A stretch of DNA of 64,000 nucleotides from JACMLD01 sp038229695 (GCA_038229695.1 JBBROE010000002.1:1-64000); one strand, 5' to 3'; shown: positions 1-9,014, numbered from the stretch's first letter. Notes: generated by a model not told the origin, from the sequence alone. Program-made: numbers and translations.

Positions 1-155
1 AGCCCGGGCTGCTGACCGCTGATGGTACTCATGTTCAGGGAGAATCGGAAAGGCCCGCTTTTCCGCCGAACCGTTTCGGGTACCGGCACGCGGGGCAGGG
101 CGGTGGCGAGTGTGGCTCCTACCGACAGTGTGAGGAAATTACGCCTGTGCATCAT
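1..155 (-). CDS. Tat-exported protein, 5' part only (probably TIM-barrel sugar isomerase/epimerase)
   Basis: Only the first 51 codons lie in the window; the gene continues past the left edge. The start is one of two adjacent ATG codons (155 or 152). The peptide begins MMHRRNFLTLSVGATLATAL, a twin-arginine type signal with RRNFL followed by a short hydrophobic stretch. The next part contains FRFSLNMSTISG, which resembles the first beta-strand of xylose-isomerase-like TIM barrels that act on sugars and are common beside ThuA, DUF1080 and Gfo/Idh/MocA genes. It has the same direction as the operon to its right but is separated from it by a terminator and a repeat, so it is probably a separate transcription unit. 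The export signal is well supported; the enzyme family is a guess from a short N-terminus and the context. Confidence 0.6.
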   Translation of the reverse strand, partial: MMHRRNFLTLSVGATLATALPRVPVPETVRRKSGPFRFSLNMSTISGQQPG

Positions 156-212
156 AAGCATGAATTGATAGGCACTAAAATAGGAAATTATATCGCTCAG
201 CGGCTGCGCCGT

Positions 213-270
213 GTGCTGTCGCTGAATGGTGCGACGCAACAACTGCTGCCAGGGCGGTGCCGCCGGGCAC
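213..270 (+). repeat. Intergenic repeat element, copy A
   Basis: This is one of three related intergenic sequences in the window. The core GCTGAATGGTGCGACGCAAC differs at one of 20 bases from copy B (reverse strand, 3476-3540) and at three from copy C (32935-33000). The element ends in GCCGGGCAC followed by a run of A, as copy C does (GCCGGGCTC plus A run). It lies just beyond the terminator of the leftward ThuA operon. Confidence 0.6.
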
Positions 271-297
271 AAAAAAAGGTGACCATCGGCCACCTTT
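271..297 (-). terminator. Intrinsic terminator of the leftward ThuA operon
   Basis: Read on the minus strand, AAAGGTGGCC pairs with GGTCACCTTT (10 base pairs, one mismatch) around a 3-base loop and is followed by seven T. It sits 22 bases after the ThuA stop codon. Confidence 0.75.
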
Positions 298-319
298 CAC
301 GAACAGGTAAGTGTTAGCA

Positions 320-1075
320 TTATTTCTTCCCCATTGCCCAGATTATGCCCCCGAGAATGTGTTTGAGGTAAACGGGATCAACGAACGATTCCTTAGTATG
401 GCCCATTTCGGTGTAAAATGCGCGGCCGCCTTCGTAATCATGATACCACGTCATCGGGTGATTGTCACCGTTAGCACCGCCGGTATAAGAACTTTCATCA
501 ATTTTTACCAGCACATGCACGTCGGGATTGAGGTCTTTGTAATTGTACCACTCGTCGAAGCGCACCCACGGGTTAGGCAAATCTTTCGTTGAGGGATGGG
601 TGTTATCCACTACTATTAACTTTGCCTCCTGTTGTTTGGGGTGACTTTTAAAATATCCGCCAACGAGCTTGCCGTACCAGGGCCAGTTGTATTCGCAGTC
701 GGCCGCCGCATGGATGCCAACATAGCCGCCGCCGCGGGCCATGAAATGCTGTAACGCCGTTTCCTGATCCGTGCCGAGGACTTTCCCGGTCGTGCTTAAA
801 AAAACAATCACCTTGTATTGTTTCAGGTTGCTGTCAGAAATTTTGAGCGAGTCGGTGGTGCTGTCCACTGAAAAATGATTCTCTGCTCCCAGTTTCATGA
901 TGGCCACGATACCATCTGCGATGCTCTCGTGGTGATAGCCGTTGGTTTTCGCAAATACCAGCACCTTCATCGTTTTTTTGGCGGTGGGTGATGATGCCGC
1001 AGGGTGCGATGGGTTGCCGGTGGTAAAAGCGAGGAAGAGACAGAATTTCTGCAGGAACAGTAAACAATATGACAT
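320..1075 (-). CDS. ThuA-like domain protein, exported
   Basis: The product has 251 residues. After a hydrophobic N-terminal signal-like segment (about residues 1-20), the ThuA/glutamine-amidotransferase-like fold starts with MKVLVFAKTNGYHHESI and includes the family signatures GGGYVGIHAAADCEYNWPWY and GRAFYTEMGHTKESF. ThuA was named for trehalose utilisation in rhizobia; in Bacteroidota such proteins sit in carbohydrate loci, often with DUF1080 and GMC dehydrogenases, and their exact reaction is poorly established. It is the last gene of the leftward operon, 48 bases after the DUF1080 gene. A periplasmic role on oxidised (3-keto) sugars is inferred from the neighbours. A shorter start at the internal Met before KVLVFAK would remove the signal and is less likely. 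Confidence 0.85.
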   Translation of the reverse strand: MSYCLLFLQKFCLFLAFTTGNPSHPAASSPTAKKTMKVLVFAKTNGYHHESIADGIVAIMKLGAENHFSVDSTTDSLKISDSNLKQYKVIVFLSTTGKVLGTDQETALQHFMARGGGYVGIHAAADCEYNWPWYGKLVGGYFKSHPKQQEAKLIVVDNTHPSTKDLPNPWVRFDEWYNYKDLNPDVHVLVKIDESSYTGGANGDNHPMTWYHDYEGGRAFYTEMGHTKESFVDPVYLKHILGGIIWAMGKK

Positions 1076-1123
1076 AGCGAAAGTTTTAATGTGGGTATAG
1101 GTAAGTGGATGCAGCCTGTGCTG

Positions 1124-1870
1124 TTATAGTTTTTTGATCCTGATATTGCGGTACCATACGGTATTGCCATGATCCTGCAAGGCAATTTTGCCCGATCGGA
1201 AAGTTCCCCAGTCAGGCATGGTCCTGAACTTACTTCCAGCGATGAGGTTTTTCCAGTTGTCGTCCCAAAGCGTGGTGGATACCGTGGTAACGCCATTGAG
1301 TTTAAGCTCCAGGTGCCCGTTGGAGGAAGTAATCTCCGCTTTGTTCCATTCTCCCACCGGTTTAACCGGTTCTGCGCTGCTTTTGATCAAATCGTAAAGG
1401 TCGCCTGCGCGGTGTTTGATGATTTTGCCGTCGGGGTGGCCGTCGTTATCCAGCACTTGCATTTCGGGGCCGGACATATAGGTCTTCTTGTATTTGACCG
1501 TATCTTCCTGTACATAGAAAAGAATACCGCTGTTGCCATTGGGAGAAATTTTCCATTCCAGCTGCAAGTCGAAGTTGCTGAAGCGCTTGTCGGTGACGAG
1601 GTCGGTTCCGTTTTTTACCGTCGTGTCTAACATCAGTATGCCGTCTTTCACTTTCCAGGTGGGGTCGGCGATGGTACTGCCGTAAGAATGCCATCCGGTG
1701 GTGGTGGCTCCGTCGAACAGGTTTTCCCAGCCGGTGGAGCTGGTGGTATCTGAATCCGGATTGGTTTTATTAATGGAATCGGCGAGGGTACCCTTTTCGG
1801 TATCCGGGCGGGCGGTGTTGTTGCACGCAACTAAAAGTGTTACGGCAGCGGCAAGCAGGCATAATTTCAT
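1124..1870 (-). CDS. DUF1080 lipoprotein (3-keto-disaccharide hydrolase / 3-keto-glycoside lyase family)
   Basis: The product has 248 residues. It starts with a lipoprotein signal (MKLCLLAAAVTLLVAC, Cys16) and then a single DUF1080 lectin-like beta-sandwich from about residue 45: GWENLFDGATTTGWHSYG, FSNFDLQLEWKISPNGNSGILF, GPEMQVLDNDGH, WNKAEITSSNGHLELKLNG and a C-terminal GKIALQDHGNTVWYRNIRIKKL. Members of this family are known to cleave 3-keto-glycosides made by glucoside 3-dehydrogenases. The gene is three bases from the cytochrome c gene, and the GMC dehydrogenases that could make its substrate lie in the divergent operon. It is predicted to sit on a membrane facing the periplasm. The family is certain; the substrate is inferred. 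Confidence 0.9.
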   Translation of the reverse strand: MKLCLLAAAVTLLVACNNTARPDTEKGTLADSINKTNPDSDTTSSTGWENLFDGATTTGWHSYGSTIADPTWKVKDGILMLDTTVKNGTDLVTDKRFSNFDLQLEWKISPNGNSGILFYVQEDTVKYKKTYMSGPEMQVLDNDGHPDGKIIKHRAGDLYDLIKSSAEPVKPVGEWNKAEITSSNGHLELKLNGVTTVSTTLWDDNWKNLIAGSKFRTMPDWGTFRSGKIALQDHGNTVWYRNIRIKKL

Positions 1871-1873
1871 GAT

Positions 1874-2293
1874 CTATGATTTGGTTTTCAGGAGCAGGAT
1901 ATATTTCACCATGGCCTTCGCATCATCTTTTGACAGCTGGTCATGCGGTGTCATGGGTATTGAACCCCAATTGCCCGATCCACCTTTGATGATTTTGTTA
2001 GACAACATGTCGATGGTCTGTTCATTGTCCGGGTATTTATTGGCCACATCGCGGTAAGCAGGCCCGGTCACGGTTTCATCAATTTTATGACAGGTGAGGC
2101 AGTCGTTGCTGGTAATGAGGGCCAGCCCTTTCTGGTAATCGGGGTTTTTGCTGATGTCTCCTGCCGCCGGCTCACCGGGCTGGTTGGCTTTCGCCGCAGA
2201 GTCTGCCTGTGCCGTGGTAGATTTCGTGTCGTTGTTGTTACATGCCATTAATCCTGCAACCAGTGCAGCCAGAACGATACATTTTTTTATCAT
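1874..2293 (-). CDS. Class I cytochrome c lipoprotein
   Basis: The product has 139 residues. A lipoprotein signal (GLMAC, Cys18) is followed by an Asp/Ala/Lys-rich linker and one c-type haem domain. The haem site is CLTCH at residues 65-69, and Met114 in GSIPMTPHDQL is the likely axial ligand. It is a single-haem, membrane-anchored periplasmic electron carrier. In glucoside 3-dehydrogenases a cytochrome c subunit takes electrons from the GMC flavoprotein, so this protein is a good candidate acceptor for the five GMC enzymes encoded in the divergent operon. It is closely packed with the DUF1080 gene downstream and 54 bases after the TIM-barrel gene. The haem site is seen directly; the electron-transfer partner is inferred. 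Confidence 0.92.
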   Translation of the reverse strand: MIKKCIVLAALVAGLMACNNNDTKSTTAQADSAAKANQPGEPAAGDISKNPDYQKGLALITSNDCLTCHKIDETVTGPAYRDVANKYPDNEQTIDMLSNKIIKGGSGNWGSIPMTPHDQLSKDDAKAMVKYILLLKTKS

Positions 2294-2347
2294 ACAGATT
2301 TGTTTTGATCATTATTACAAGGAACAAGCTGGGATGGTTCTCCGAAA

Positions 2348-3403
2348 TTACGTCAATCCTAAAACGGATCGGTTAAATTTTTCGTCGCTGCCGGTGCCTG
2401 CGAAGTCGTCAAATGCCTTGTCGGTCACACGGATGATATGGTCGCGGATAAATACCGCGCCTTCCGTTGCTCCGTCTTCCGGGTGTTTGATGGCACACTC
2501 CCATTCCATAACGGCCCATCCCTTAAAATCATAGGCTGCCAGTTTGCTGAAGATTGATTTGAAATCCACCTGCCCGTCGCCCAGTGAGCGAAACCGGCCC
2601 GCACGGTCGATCCAATTCTGGTAACCACCGTATACGCCCTGTTTGCCGGTAGGATTGAACTCGGCGTCCTTGACGTGGAACATGCGGATGCGTTCGTGGT
2701 AATTGTCGATGTATTCCAGGTAATTCAGGCACTGCAGTACAAAATGAGAGGGATCGTACAGGAGGCAGGCGCGCGGGTGGTTGTTTACCTTTTCGAGAAA
2801 CATCTCGTAGGTGATGCCGTCGTGGAGGTCTTCACCCGGGTGAATTTCGTAGCAGAGATCAACCCCGTTGGCATCAAATTCATTGAGTATGGGCAGCCAG
2901 CGGTTCGCCAGTTCGGTGAACCCCGTTTCCACGAGGCCGGCAGGGCGTTGCGGCCAGGGATATAAAGTTGGCCACAGCAAAGCGCCGCTGAAGGTGCCAT
3001 GCTCCGTGAGACCGAGGTTGCGGGAAGCCTTTGCGGCATATTTCAGCTGCTGGACCGCCCATTCTGTCCTGGCTTTCGGGTTATTGTGGTATTGTGCGGG
3101 GGCAAAGCCGTCGAACAGCGCATCATAGGCCGGGTGAACCGCTACGAGCTGTCCCTGCAGGTGCGAGGAGAGTTCGGTAATCTGCAGCCCCGCGGCGTTT
3201 ACGGTGCCTTTGATTTCGTCGGCGTACGTTTTGCTTTCGGCAGCTTTCTGCAGGTCAATCACGCGGCTGTCCCAGGAAGGTAGTTGTACGCTAGCGAAAC
3301 CGATGCTTTTGGCCCAGTGGCAGATGGCGTCGAGTGAATGGAAGGGAGCAGCGTCTCCAAGAAACTGGGCAAGAAAAATACCCGGGCCTTTCAGCGTAGT
3401 CAT
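2348..3403 (-). CDS. Sugar phosphate isomerase/epimerase family (xylose-isomerase-like TIM barrel)
   Basis: The product has 351 residues and no signal peptide, so it is probably cytoplasmic. It is an AP-endonuclease-2/xylose-isomerase-like TIM barrel. Likely metal ligands are the Glu and His in CYEIHPGEDLHDG, Asp and His in LLYDPSHF, His in MFHVKDAEF and Glu in WAVMEWECA. Proteins of this type isomerise or epimerise free keto-sugars, and some relatives act in C- or O-deglycosylation of 3-keto-glycosides. It is preceded by the Gfo/Idh/MocA gene (146-base gap that holds repeat copy B) and followed by the cytochrome c gene. The family is clear; the substrate is not, although handling a keto-sugar released by the DUF1080 step fits the context. 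Confidence 0.88.
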   Translation of the reverse strand: MTTLKGPGIFLAQFLGDAAPFHSLDAICHWAKSIGFASVQLPSWDSRVIDLQKAAESKTYADEIKGTVNAAGLQITELSSHLQGQLVAVHPAYDALFDGFAPAQYHNNPKARTEWAVQQLKYAAKASRNLGLTEHGTFSGALLWPTLYPWPQRPAGLVETGFTELANRWLPILNEFDANGVDLCYEIHPGEDLHDGITYEMFLEKVNNHPRACLLYDPSHFVLQCLNYLEYIDNYHERIRMFHVKDAEFNPTGKQGVYGGYQNWIDRAGRFRSLGDGQVDFKSIFSKLAAYDFKGWAVMEWECAIKHPEDGATEGAVFIRDHIIRVTDKAFDDFAGTGSDEKFNRSVLGLT

Positions 3404-3475
3404 ATCATTTTATTTTTGGCGTTGATCCAATCGTTGTTGTTACCGGCACTAACGGCCAGCAGTAGGCGAAATTTG

Positions 3476-3540
3476 TACCGGGCAGCGTGCCGGCAGGCGG
3501 CATCGTTGCGTCGCACCCTTCAGCAGTATCGCTTCAGGGA
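3476..3540 (-). repeat. Intergenic repeat element, copy B
   Basis: On the minus strand it reads GCTGAAGGGTGCGACGCAAC followed by GATGCC, matching copies A and C. It contains a small hairpin (TGCCG/CGGCA). It fills the gap between two genes of one operon and is oriented opposite to copies A and C relative to the neighbouring genes. Confidence 0.6.
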
Positions 3541-3549
3541 GCGGGAGCA

Positions 3550-4716
3550 CTACATGGTATAATCGTGCCATTTCTTATCAGATTGCGCGGAGGCCACCAC
3601 GTTATCGATGAAGGCCATGCCGCGGATCCCGTCATCCACCCCGGGAAAATCAAGCATTTCCTTCGTCGGGGTGGTACCGTCGATCCGGGCGGAAAGCGTG
3701 AGGGCAAAATTGCGGTAAATGTTGCCGAATGCTTCCAGGTAACCTTCGGGGTGTCCGCCAGGCGTGCGTGCGTTGTGGGTGGCATAAGCACTGAGCCGGT
3801 CGCCGTAATTGCCGCCTGCACGGAGGATCTGGGTGGGCTGGTCGAGCCACTTCAGCAGCAGCGTGTTGGGTTCCTGCTGGGCCCATTCGAGGCCGCCTTT
3901 TTCGCCGTAGACGCGCAGTTTAAGCGCGTTTTCTTCTCCTGCCGCTACCTGAGAAGCCATGAGCACACCGGCAGCGCCGTTATCAAATTTGAGGAGCACA
4001 TTACCGTCATCGTCGAGTGCACGGCCTTCCACCATAATATTTAAGTCTGCACAGAGTTTAGTAATTTTTAATCCCGTCACGTATTCTGCGAGATGTGCCG
4101 CATGGGTACCGATATCGCCCATGGCACCGCTTTTCCCGCTTTTTTTGGGGTCAGTGCGCCAGGCCGCCTGCGTATTGCCCTCGCGTTCACTCATCCGGCT
4201 CAGCCAGCCCTGGGGATATTCCACCCAGATCTTGCGAATTTTACCAAATGCGTTGTCAGCGACCATGGCGCGCGCCTGCTTCACCATCGGGTAACCCGAA
4301 TAGGTATGGGTAAGGCAGAGCAGGAGGCCTGTCTCTTCCACTTTCTTCTTCAATTGCCGCGCTTCATCGGAGGTGAAGGCAATTGGTTTTTCGATGACAA
4401 CGTGAAAGCCGTTGTCGAGCGCCATCATCGCCGGGGCAAAGTGCGCGAAGTTTGGGGTAACGATGGTAACGAAATCGATCCGCTTGTCAGCCGGCATTGC
4501 CGCTTCCTTTTTAATCATTTCTTCATAACTCATGTATACCCTGTCTTTGGGCAGGAAGAGCATCTCACCGGATGCAACTGCCACGTCGGGATGGATGCTC
4601 AATGCGCCACAGGCGAGTTCAATCAGTCCGTCCATATTGGCTGCAATGCGGTGGATAGCGCCGATAAAAGCGTCCTTTCCCCCTCCTACCATACCCATTC
4701 TCAACTTTCTGTTCAT
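3550..4716 (-). CDS. Gfo/Idh/MocA family NAD(P)-dependent sugar oxidoreductase
   Basis: The product has 388 residues and no signal peptide. An N-terminal Rossmann domain starts MNRKLRMGMVGGGKDAFIGA, with the nucleotide-binding glycine-rich loop and the family signature VVIEKPIAFT. The C-terminal alpha/beta domain includes GDIGTHAAHLAEYVTG, with the usual catalytic His region. These enzymes reduce or oxidise a hydroxyl of cyclitols or sugars, including 3-keto to 3-hydroxy conversions. It is the first gene of the leftward operon and faces the MFS transporter across a 257-base divergent promoter region. Reducing 3-keto-sugars in the cytoplasm after import is a reasonable inference. The family assignment is firm; the substrate and cofactor are not known. 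Confidence 0.9.
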   Translation of the reverse strand: MNRKLRMGMVGGGKDAFIGAIHRIAANMDGLIELACGALSIHPDVAVASGEMLFLPKDRVYMSYEEMIKKEAAMPADKRIDFVTIVTPNFAHFAPAMMALDNGFHVVIEKPIAFTSDEARQLKKKVEETGLLLCLTHTYSGYPMVKQARAMVADNAFGKIRKIWVEYPQGWLSRMSEREGNTQAAWRTDPKKSGKSGAMGDIGTHAAHLAEYVTGLKITKLCADLNIMVEGRALDDDGNVLLKFDNGAAGVLMASQVAAGEENALKLRVYGEKGGLEWAQQEPNTLLLKWLDQPTQILRAGGNYGDRLSAYATHNARTPGGHPEGYLEAFGNIYRNFALTLSARIDGTTPTKEMLDFPGVDDGIRGMAFIDNVVASAQSDKKWHDYTM

Positions 4717-4973
4717 ACTACATAAATGTTAAAATTATTGAATAGGATTCGATACCCTGCCGGAGGTAAAACGAATGCAGGCGAAAAGTATGAAAGTCTT
4801 TTCAAAAAAAATGATCAAATAATAAATCCCAGCGTGGTAATTACAGAAAAATAAAATTACATTTAGCTCCGCATTTTCAGCCTGCTACATCGAAGGGTGC
4901 GTGCTGCCGGATTTCCCACGGATAATCCTGCAGTAAACTGCGGACTGCTTTTAAACCAACATGTAATAACGAT
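4717..4973. promoter_or_regulatory. Divergent promoter region between the two sugar-oxidation operons
   Basis: This AT-rich 257-base gap must carry the promoters of both operons, because genes point away on each side. A possible -7 element TACATTTA lies near 4859-4866 on the plus strand, but no well-spaced -33 TTTG was found. No regulator gene is encoded in either operon. Confidence 0.4.
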
Positions 4974-6206
4974 ATGCTACCTAACATTCAGAGAGACAAA
5001 CTCTTCCTGGCCAGTTGCACTTCCCTGCTGGTAACTTCTCTTTCATTTGGAATCAGGGCCGGACTGCTTACCACCTGGAGCAGTGAATTTTCCCTGACCC
5101 ATGAACAGATTGGAATTATTACCAGCACCGCTTTCTGGGGGTTCCCGCTGGCCATCGTTATCGGCGGACTCGTGGTTGATATAATAGGAATGAAGAAACT
5201 GCTGGTCGGTGCCTTCCTCTTTCATATGGTCGGTATTTTTCTCACCGTGGTGGCGCATGGTTTCTGGCCCCTGTTTATTTCAACTTTACTAATAGGTATG
5301 GGTAACGGCACCGTGGAAGCCGCCTGCAACCCACTCGTGGCCAGTCTTTACACCACCAATAAAACCACCAAGCTCAATCACTTTCACCTCTGGTTCCCGG
5401 GAGGTATCGTAATCGGTACGCTCATCGTCCATTTTCTCGGGCAGACTGCCCTTGCGCCGGACAATGCCACTACCCTGATCACCAACTGGCGGTTCCTGGT
5501 CGGCCTGATGCTTATCCCCACGCTGGTTTACGGATTTTTATTTTTGCGGCTAACCCTTCCCGTTACCGAACGCGTGGCAAGCGGCGTTTCTTCCGCCCAG
5601 ATGTACAAGTCGTTGTTGAAACCCCTTTTCCTCATCATGATCGTACTCATGCTGGGAACGGCGATAACAGAACTCTTCACCGAGCAATGGATAGATGTAC
5701 TCCTGAAAAATGTAACCGATAATGCCCTGCTGCTGCTGACGATTGAAACGGGCATCATGGTTATCGGCCGCGCGTTTGCGGGGCCAATCGTGCACCGGCT
5801 TTCACCCTCCGGGGTACTGCTCGGCTCGGCGGTGCTGGCAGCCGTTGGCCTGTACCTGCTGGGTCATACCACGGGAAACACCCTGTTTGCAGGGGCGATT
5901 ATTTTTGGTGTCGGTGTCTGCTACTTCTGGCCCACAATGCTCGGCTTTGTGTCGGAGAACCTGCCTGAAACAGGTGCTGTCGGGCTGAATTTCATGGGTG
6001 GCGCCGGCATGTTCGCCGTATCCCTTTACCTGATTTTCATGGGTGGTTATTACGACAGGCTGCAACAGAGCAAATCGCCCGCCGCAGCCGGGCAGGATAT
6101 TATCAACGTTACCTTTATCATACCCGTGGTGCTCATAGTGGCCTTTGCCTGCCTCTTTGTGTACAAACGCTCACAGCGAAAAATAATGATGCAGCCGGCC
6201 ACTTAA
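4974..6206 (+). CDS. MFS transporter, fucose-permease-like sugar transporter
   Basis: The product has 410 residues and about 12 predicted membrane helices in two halves. It shows features of FucP/FHS-type sugar porters: an early hydrophobic helix ending in FGIRAGLL, a helix-4 region with GMGNGTVEAACNPLVASLY, and a short cytoplasmic tail after FACLFVYKRSQRK. It is the first gene of the rightward operon, followed after 37 bases by the TIM-barrel gene. In context it would import the sugar or keto-sugar that the periplasmic enzymes release. The transporter family is clear, the substrate is inferred only. The start at 4974 fits the first membrane helix with a short charged N-terminus. Confidence 0.9.
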   Translation: MLPNIQRDKLFLASCTSLLVTSLSFGIRAGLLTTWSSEFSLTHEQIGIITSTAFWGFPLAIVIGGLVVDIIGMKKLLVGAFLFHMVGIFLTVVAHGFWPLFISTLLIGMGNGTVEAACNPLVASLYTTNKTTKLNHFHLWFPGGIVIGTLIVHFLGQTALAPDNATTLITNWRFLVGLMLIPTLVYGFLFLRLTLPVTERVASGVSSAQMYKSLLKPLFLIMIVLMLGTAITELFTEQWIDVLLKNVTDNALLLLTIETGIMVIGRAFAGPIVHRLSPSGVLLGSAVLAAVGLYLLGHTTGNTLFAGAIIFGVGVCYFWPTMLGFVSENLPETGAVGLNFMGGAGMFAVSLYLIFMGGYYDRLQQSKSPAAAGQDIINVTFIIPVVLIVAFACLFVYKRSQRKIMMQPAT

Positions 6207-6243
6207 ATCCGGTTATTTTTCATAACGATGAATTTTGATTAGT

Positions 6244-7146
6244 ATGCCAAACAAACAAAACCGGAGAGCAGCCCTCAAAAACCTGCTGGCTGGCACCGCA
6301 GCAATCGGCGCTACCTCCCTTATTCCGCACATGAGTTCTGCGGCCACCGAAAACTCCCCGAACTTGAAATTTAAAGGCAATATCAACCACTCGGTCTGCC
6401 AGTGGTGCTACAATTTTATACCGCTTGAAGATCTGTGCAAGGCGGTAAAAAAGATCGGCTTCAATGCCATCGACCTGCTTGGCCCCAAAGACTGGCCGAT
6501 GATCCAGCAATACGGCATCTTCAGCTCCATGTGCTACCACGGCGGCAAGGTTAGTTTAACCAACGGCTTTAATCACAAGGAATATCATGAACAATTGATT
6601 AAAGATTATACAGATGTAATTCCTTTGATGGTTAAAGCCGGGTATAAGAATGTTATCTGCTTCAGCGGCAGCCGTAGCGGCATGGATGATGAAACAGGCC
6701 TGAAGAACTGTGTGGAAGGCCTGCAGAAAATCATGCCACTGGCAGAGAAAAATGGCATCATGGTACAAATGGAACTGCTCAACAGCAAAATCGATCACCA
6801 TGATTACATGTGCGATAAAACACCCTGGGGAGTGGAACTTTGTAAAAGACTCGGCTCACCCAACTTTAAACTGTTATACGACATCTATCACATGCAGATC
6901 GATGAAGGTGATGTAATCCGCACGATTAAGAACAACCACGAGTACTTCGGCCACTACCATACCGCCGGCGTACCCGGCAGACATGAGATCGATGAAACCC
7001 AGGAACTCTATTACCCCGCTATCATGCAAGCCATCCTGGATACCGGTTTCAAAGATTATGTTGCCCAGGAATTCATACCGACCGGCAAAGACAATGATGA
7101 AAAGATTGCCGCACTGAAACAGGCCGTGAAGACCTGCGATGTGTAA
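6244..7146 (+). CDS. Tat-exported hydroxypyruvate-isomerase-like TIM barrel
   Basis: The product has 300 residues from the ATG at 6244; an in-frame TTG three codons upstream is less likely. The N-terminus MPNKQNRRAALKNLLAGTAA is a twin-arginine type signal. The rest is an Hyi/AP-endonuclease-2 TIM barrel, with likely metal ligands Glu177 (MELLNSK), Asp213 (LLYDIYHMQ), His in GHYHTAGVPGR and Glu276 (VAQEFIP). Hydroxypyruvate isomerase proper is cytoplasmic, so an exported relative beside periplasmic dehydrogenases probably isomerises or epimerises a keto-sugar instead. It lies 37 bases after the transporter and 92 before the first GMC gene. The family and export signal are well supported; the reaction is inferred. 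Confidence 0.88.
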   Translation: MPNKQNRRAALKNLLAGTAAIGATSLIPHMSSAATENSPNLKFKGNINHSVCQWCYNFIPLEDLCKAVKKIGFNAIDLLGPKDWPMIQQYGIFSSMCYHGGKVSLTNGFNHKEYHEQLIKDYTDVIPLMVKAGYKNVICFSGSRSGMDDETGLKNCVEGLQKIMPLAEKNGIMVQMELLNSKIDHHDYMCDKTPWGVELCKRLGSPNFKLLYDIYHMQIDEGDVIRTIKNNHEYFGHYHTAGVPGRHEIDETQELYYPAIMQAILDTGFKDYVAQEFIPTGKDNDEKIAALKQAVKTCDV

Positions 7147-7238
7147 TTCAACCTTTTTTCGCCCCTGACGGCGTATCGCCTGGCTGATAAGTGTTCAGGG
7201 CACACTTTAAATAACAAGAAAATTACTAAACAAAGCAT

Positions 7239-9014
7239 ATGGCAGATAATACATTCGATGCGATTGTTATCGGCTCTGGAATCAGCGGCGGCTGGGCAGC
7301 CAAAGAACTCTGTGAAAAGGGCCTGAAGGTGATGATGCTGGAAAGAGGACGCCACATAGAACATGTAAAGGATTATGTGAATGCCACCAAAGACGAATGG
7401 GAATTTCCACACCGGGGCGGCCGCACGCAGCAGATGATCGAGGACTACCCCGTGCTGAAAAGGGATTACCCGCTCAACGAAACCAACCTGGATTACTGGT
7501 GCAGCGATAAAGACAGCCCCTACACGGAAATCAAACGGTTCGACTGGTTCAGGGGTTACCACACCGGCGGCCGTTCCCTGATGTGGGGCAGGCAAAGTTA
7601 CCGCTGGAGCGATTTTGACTTCGAGGCAAACGCAAAAGACGGTGTTGCGATCGACTGGCCGGTACGTTATAACGAAATCCATCCCTGGTATGATTATGTC
7701 GAAAAGTTTGCCGGCATAAACGGCGCCAAAGACGGCATGCCGCAGTTGCCCGATGGCCAGTTTCTGCCTGCCATGGACATGAATTGCGTGGAAAAAGATG
7801 TGGCCGCCAGGATGAATGCACATTATGATCCCAAGTCGTTCCGCCGCATCATCATGGGCCGCAGTGCCAACCTCACCGTTGCTCACGAGGGTCGTACCAA
7901 CTGCCAGTACCGGGACAAATGCTGGCTCGGCTGCCCGTTCGGCGCCTATTTCAGCACCCAGTCGTCTACCCTGCCGGCAGCAAGAAATACCGGCAACCTC
8001 ACTTTTCGTCCCTGGAGCATCGTCACCAAAATTCTTTACGACAAAGACAAGAAAAGAGCCACCGGCGTGGAAGTGCTGGACGGTGAAAATAACAAGACCT
8101 ATACCTACAACGCCAAGATAATTTTCCTGAATGCCTCGACGCTCAATTCAGCCTGGGTACTCATGAATTCAGCCACCGATATCTGGCCCGACGGCCTCGG
8201 CAGCAGCAGCGGTGAACTGGGCCACAACATCATGGACCACCACCTCGGCGTCGGCGCAGGCGGACGCGTAGAAGGTTACGAGGACAAATATTATTTCGGC
8301 CGGCGCGCCAACGGGCCCTACATCCCCCGTTACCGTAACCTCTTTGGCGACAAACGGGATTACCTGCGCGGTTTCGGCTACCAGGGTGGCGCGAGCCGCG
8401 ATGGCTGGGGACGCGATATTGCCGAGCTGAACATCGGCGGTTCATTCAAAGATGCCCTCACGGATCCCGGTTCATGGAATATGGGTTTCGGAGGTTTCGG
8501 CGAAACACTGCCATACCACGAGAACAAGATTTATTTAGACAAAACCTTATACGGCGACAAGAAAGAACAATTTAAGGACCCAATTACCGGCAAGGATCTC
8601 GGGATGCGCCCTGTCGCGGATAAAAGCGGTAAACAGCGGCTTGACAAATGGGGACTTCCCGTGCTGGCCATCGACGTGGAATACAAGGAAAATGAAAAGA
8701 AGATGCGCAAGGATATGATGAACGATGCCATTGAGATGCTCACCGTGGGCGGCGTCAAAGACGTCCATGGATGGGAAGGCGATGGTACACTCGGCCGGGG
8801 TATCCATGAAATGGGTTCCGCACGTATGGGTAAGGACCCGAAGACTTCCGTACTCAACAACTTTAACCAGGTATGGGATGCGCCGAATGTCTTTGTTACC
8901 GACGGGTCATTCATGGTTTCAGCTGCCTGCCAGAACCCTTCGCTGACCTACATGGCCTTTACGGCAAGAGCAGTTGACCATGCCGTAAACGAACTCAAAA
9001 AACAAAACCTGTAA
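7239..9014 (+). CDS. GMC oxidoreductase 1 (FAD-dependent, glucoside 3-dehydrogenase-type catalytic subunit)
   Basis: The product has 591 residues. The FAD-binding loop is G12-S-G-I-S-G-G near the N-terminus. A Cys cluster CX5CX3C (Cys222, Cys228, Cys232, sequence CQYRDKCWLGC) may hold an Fe-S cluster as in related FAD glucose dehydrogenases. The presumed active-site pair is His523 (HEMGSARMG) and Asn566 (CQNPSLTYMA). There is no signal peptide, so export would rely on the Tat lipoprotein partner encoded at the end of the operon. It is very similar to GMC 2 and shares with it an extra segment of about 30 residues before DKWGLP. It lacks the MPxDS N-terminal extension seen in the other four copies. 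The family is certain; oxidation of sugar C3 is inferred from the subunit and locus type. Confidence 0.93.
   Translation: MADNTFDAIVIGSGISGGWAAKELCEKGLKVMMLERGRHIEHVKDYVNATKDEWEFPHRGGRTQQMIEDYPVLKRDYPLNETNLDYWCSDKDSPYTEIKRFDWFRGYHTGGRSLMWGRQSYRWSDFDFEANAKDGVAIDWPVRYNEIHPWYDYVEKFAGINGAKDGMPQLPDGQFLPAMDMNCVEKDVAARMNAHYDPKSFRRIIMGRSANLTVAHEGRTNCQYRDKCWLGCPFGAYFSTQSSTLPAARNTGNLTFRPWSIVTKILYDKDKKRATGVEVLDGENNKTYTYNAKIIFLNASTLNSAWVLMNSATDIWPDGLGSSSGELGHNIMDHHLGVGAGGRVEGYEDKYYFGRRANGPYIPRYRNLFGDKRDYLRGFGYQGGASRDGWGRDIAELNIGGSFKDALTDPGSWNMGFGGFGETLPYHENKIYLDKTLYGDKKEQFKDPITGKDLGMRPVADKSGKQRLDKWGLPVLAIDVEYKENEKKMRKDMMNDAIEMLTVGGVKDVHGWEGDGTLGRGIHEMGSARMGKDPKTSVLNNFNQVWDAPNVFVTDGSFMVSAACQNPSLTYMAFTARAVDHAVNELKKQNL

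Noticed and set aside
7056..7886. A 276-codon open frame antisense to the first GMC gene and the TIM-barrel gene
   Set aside because: It spans two clear genes on the other strand and shows no motif.
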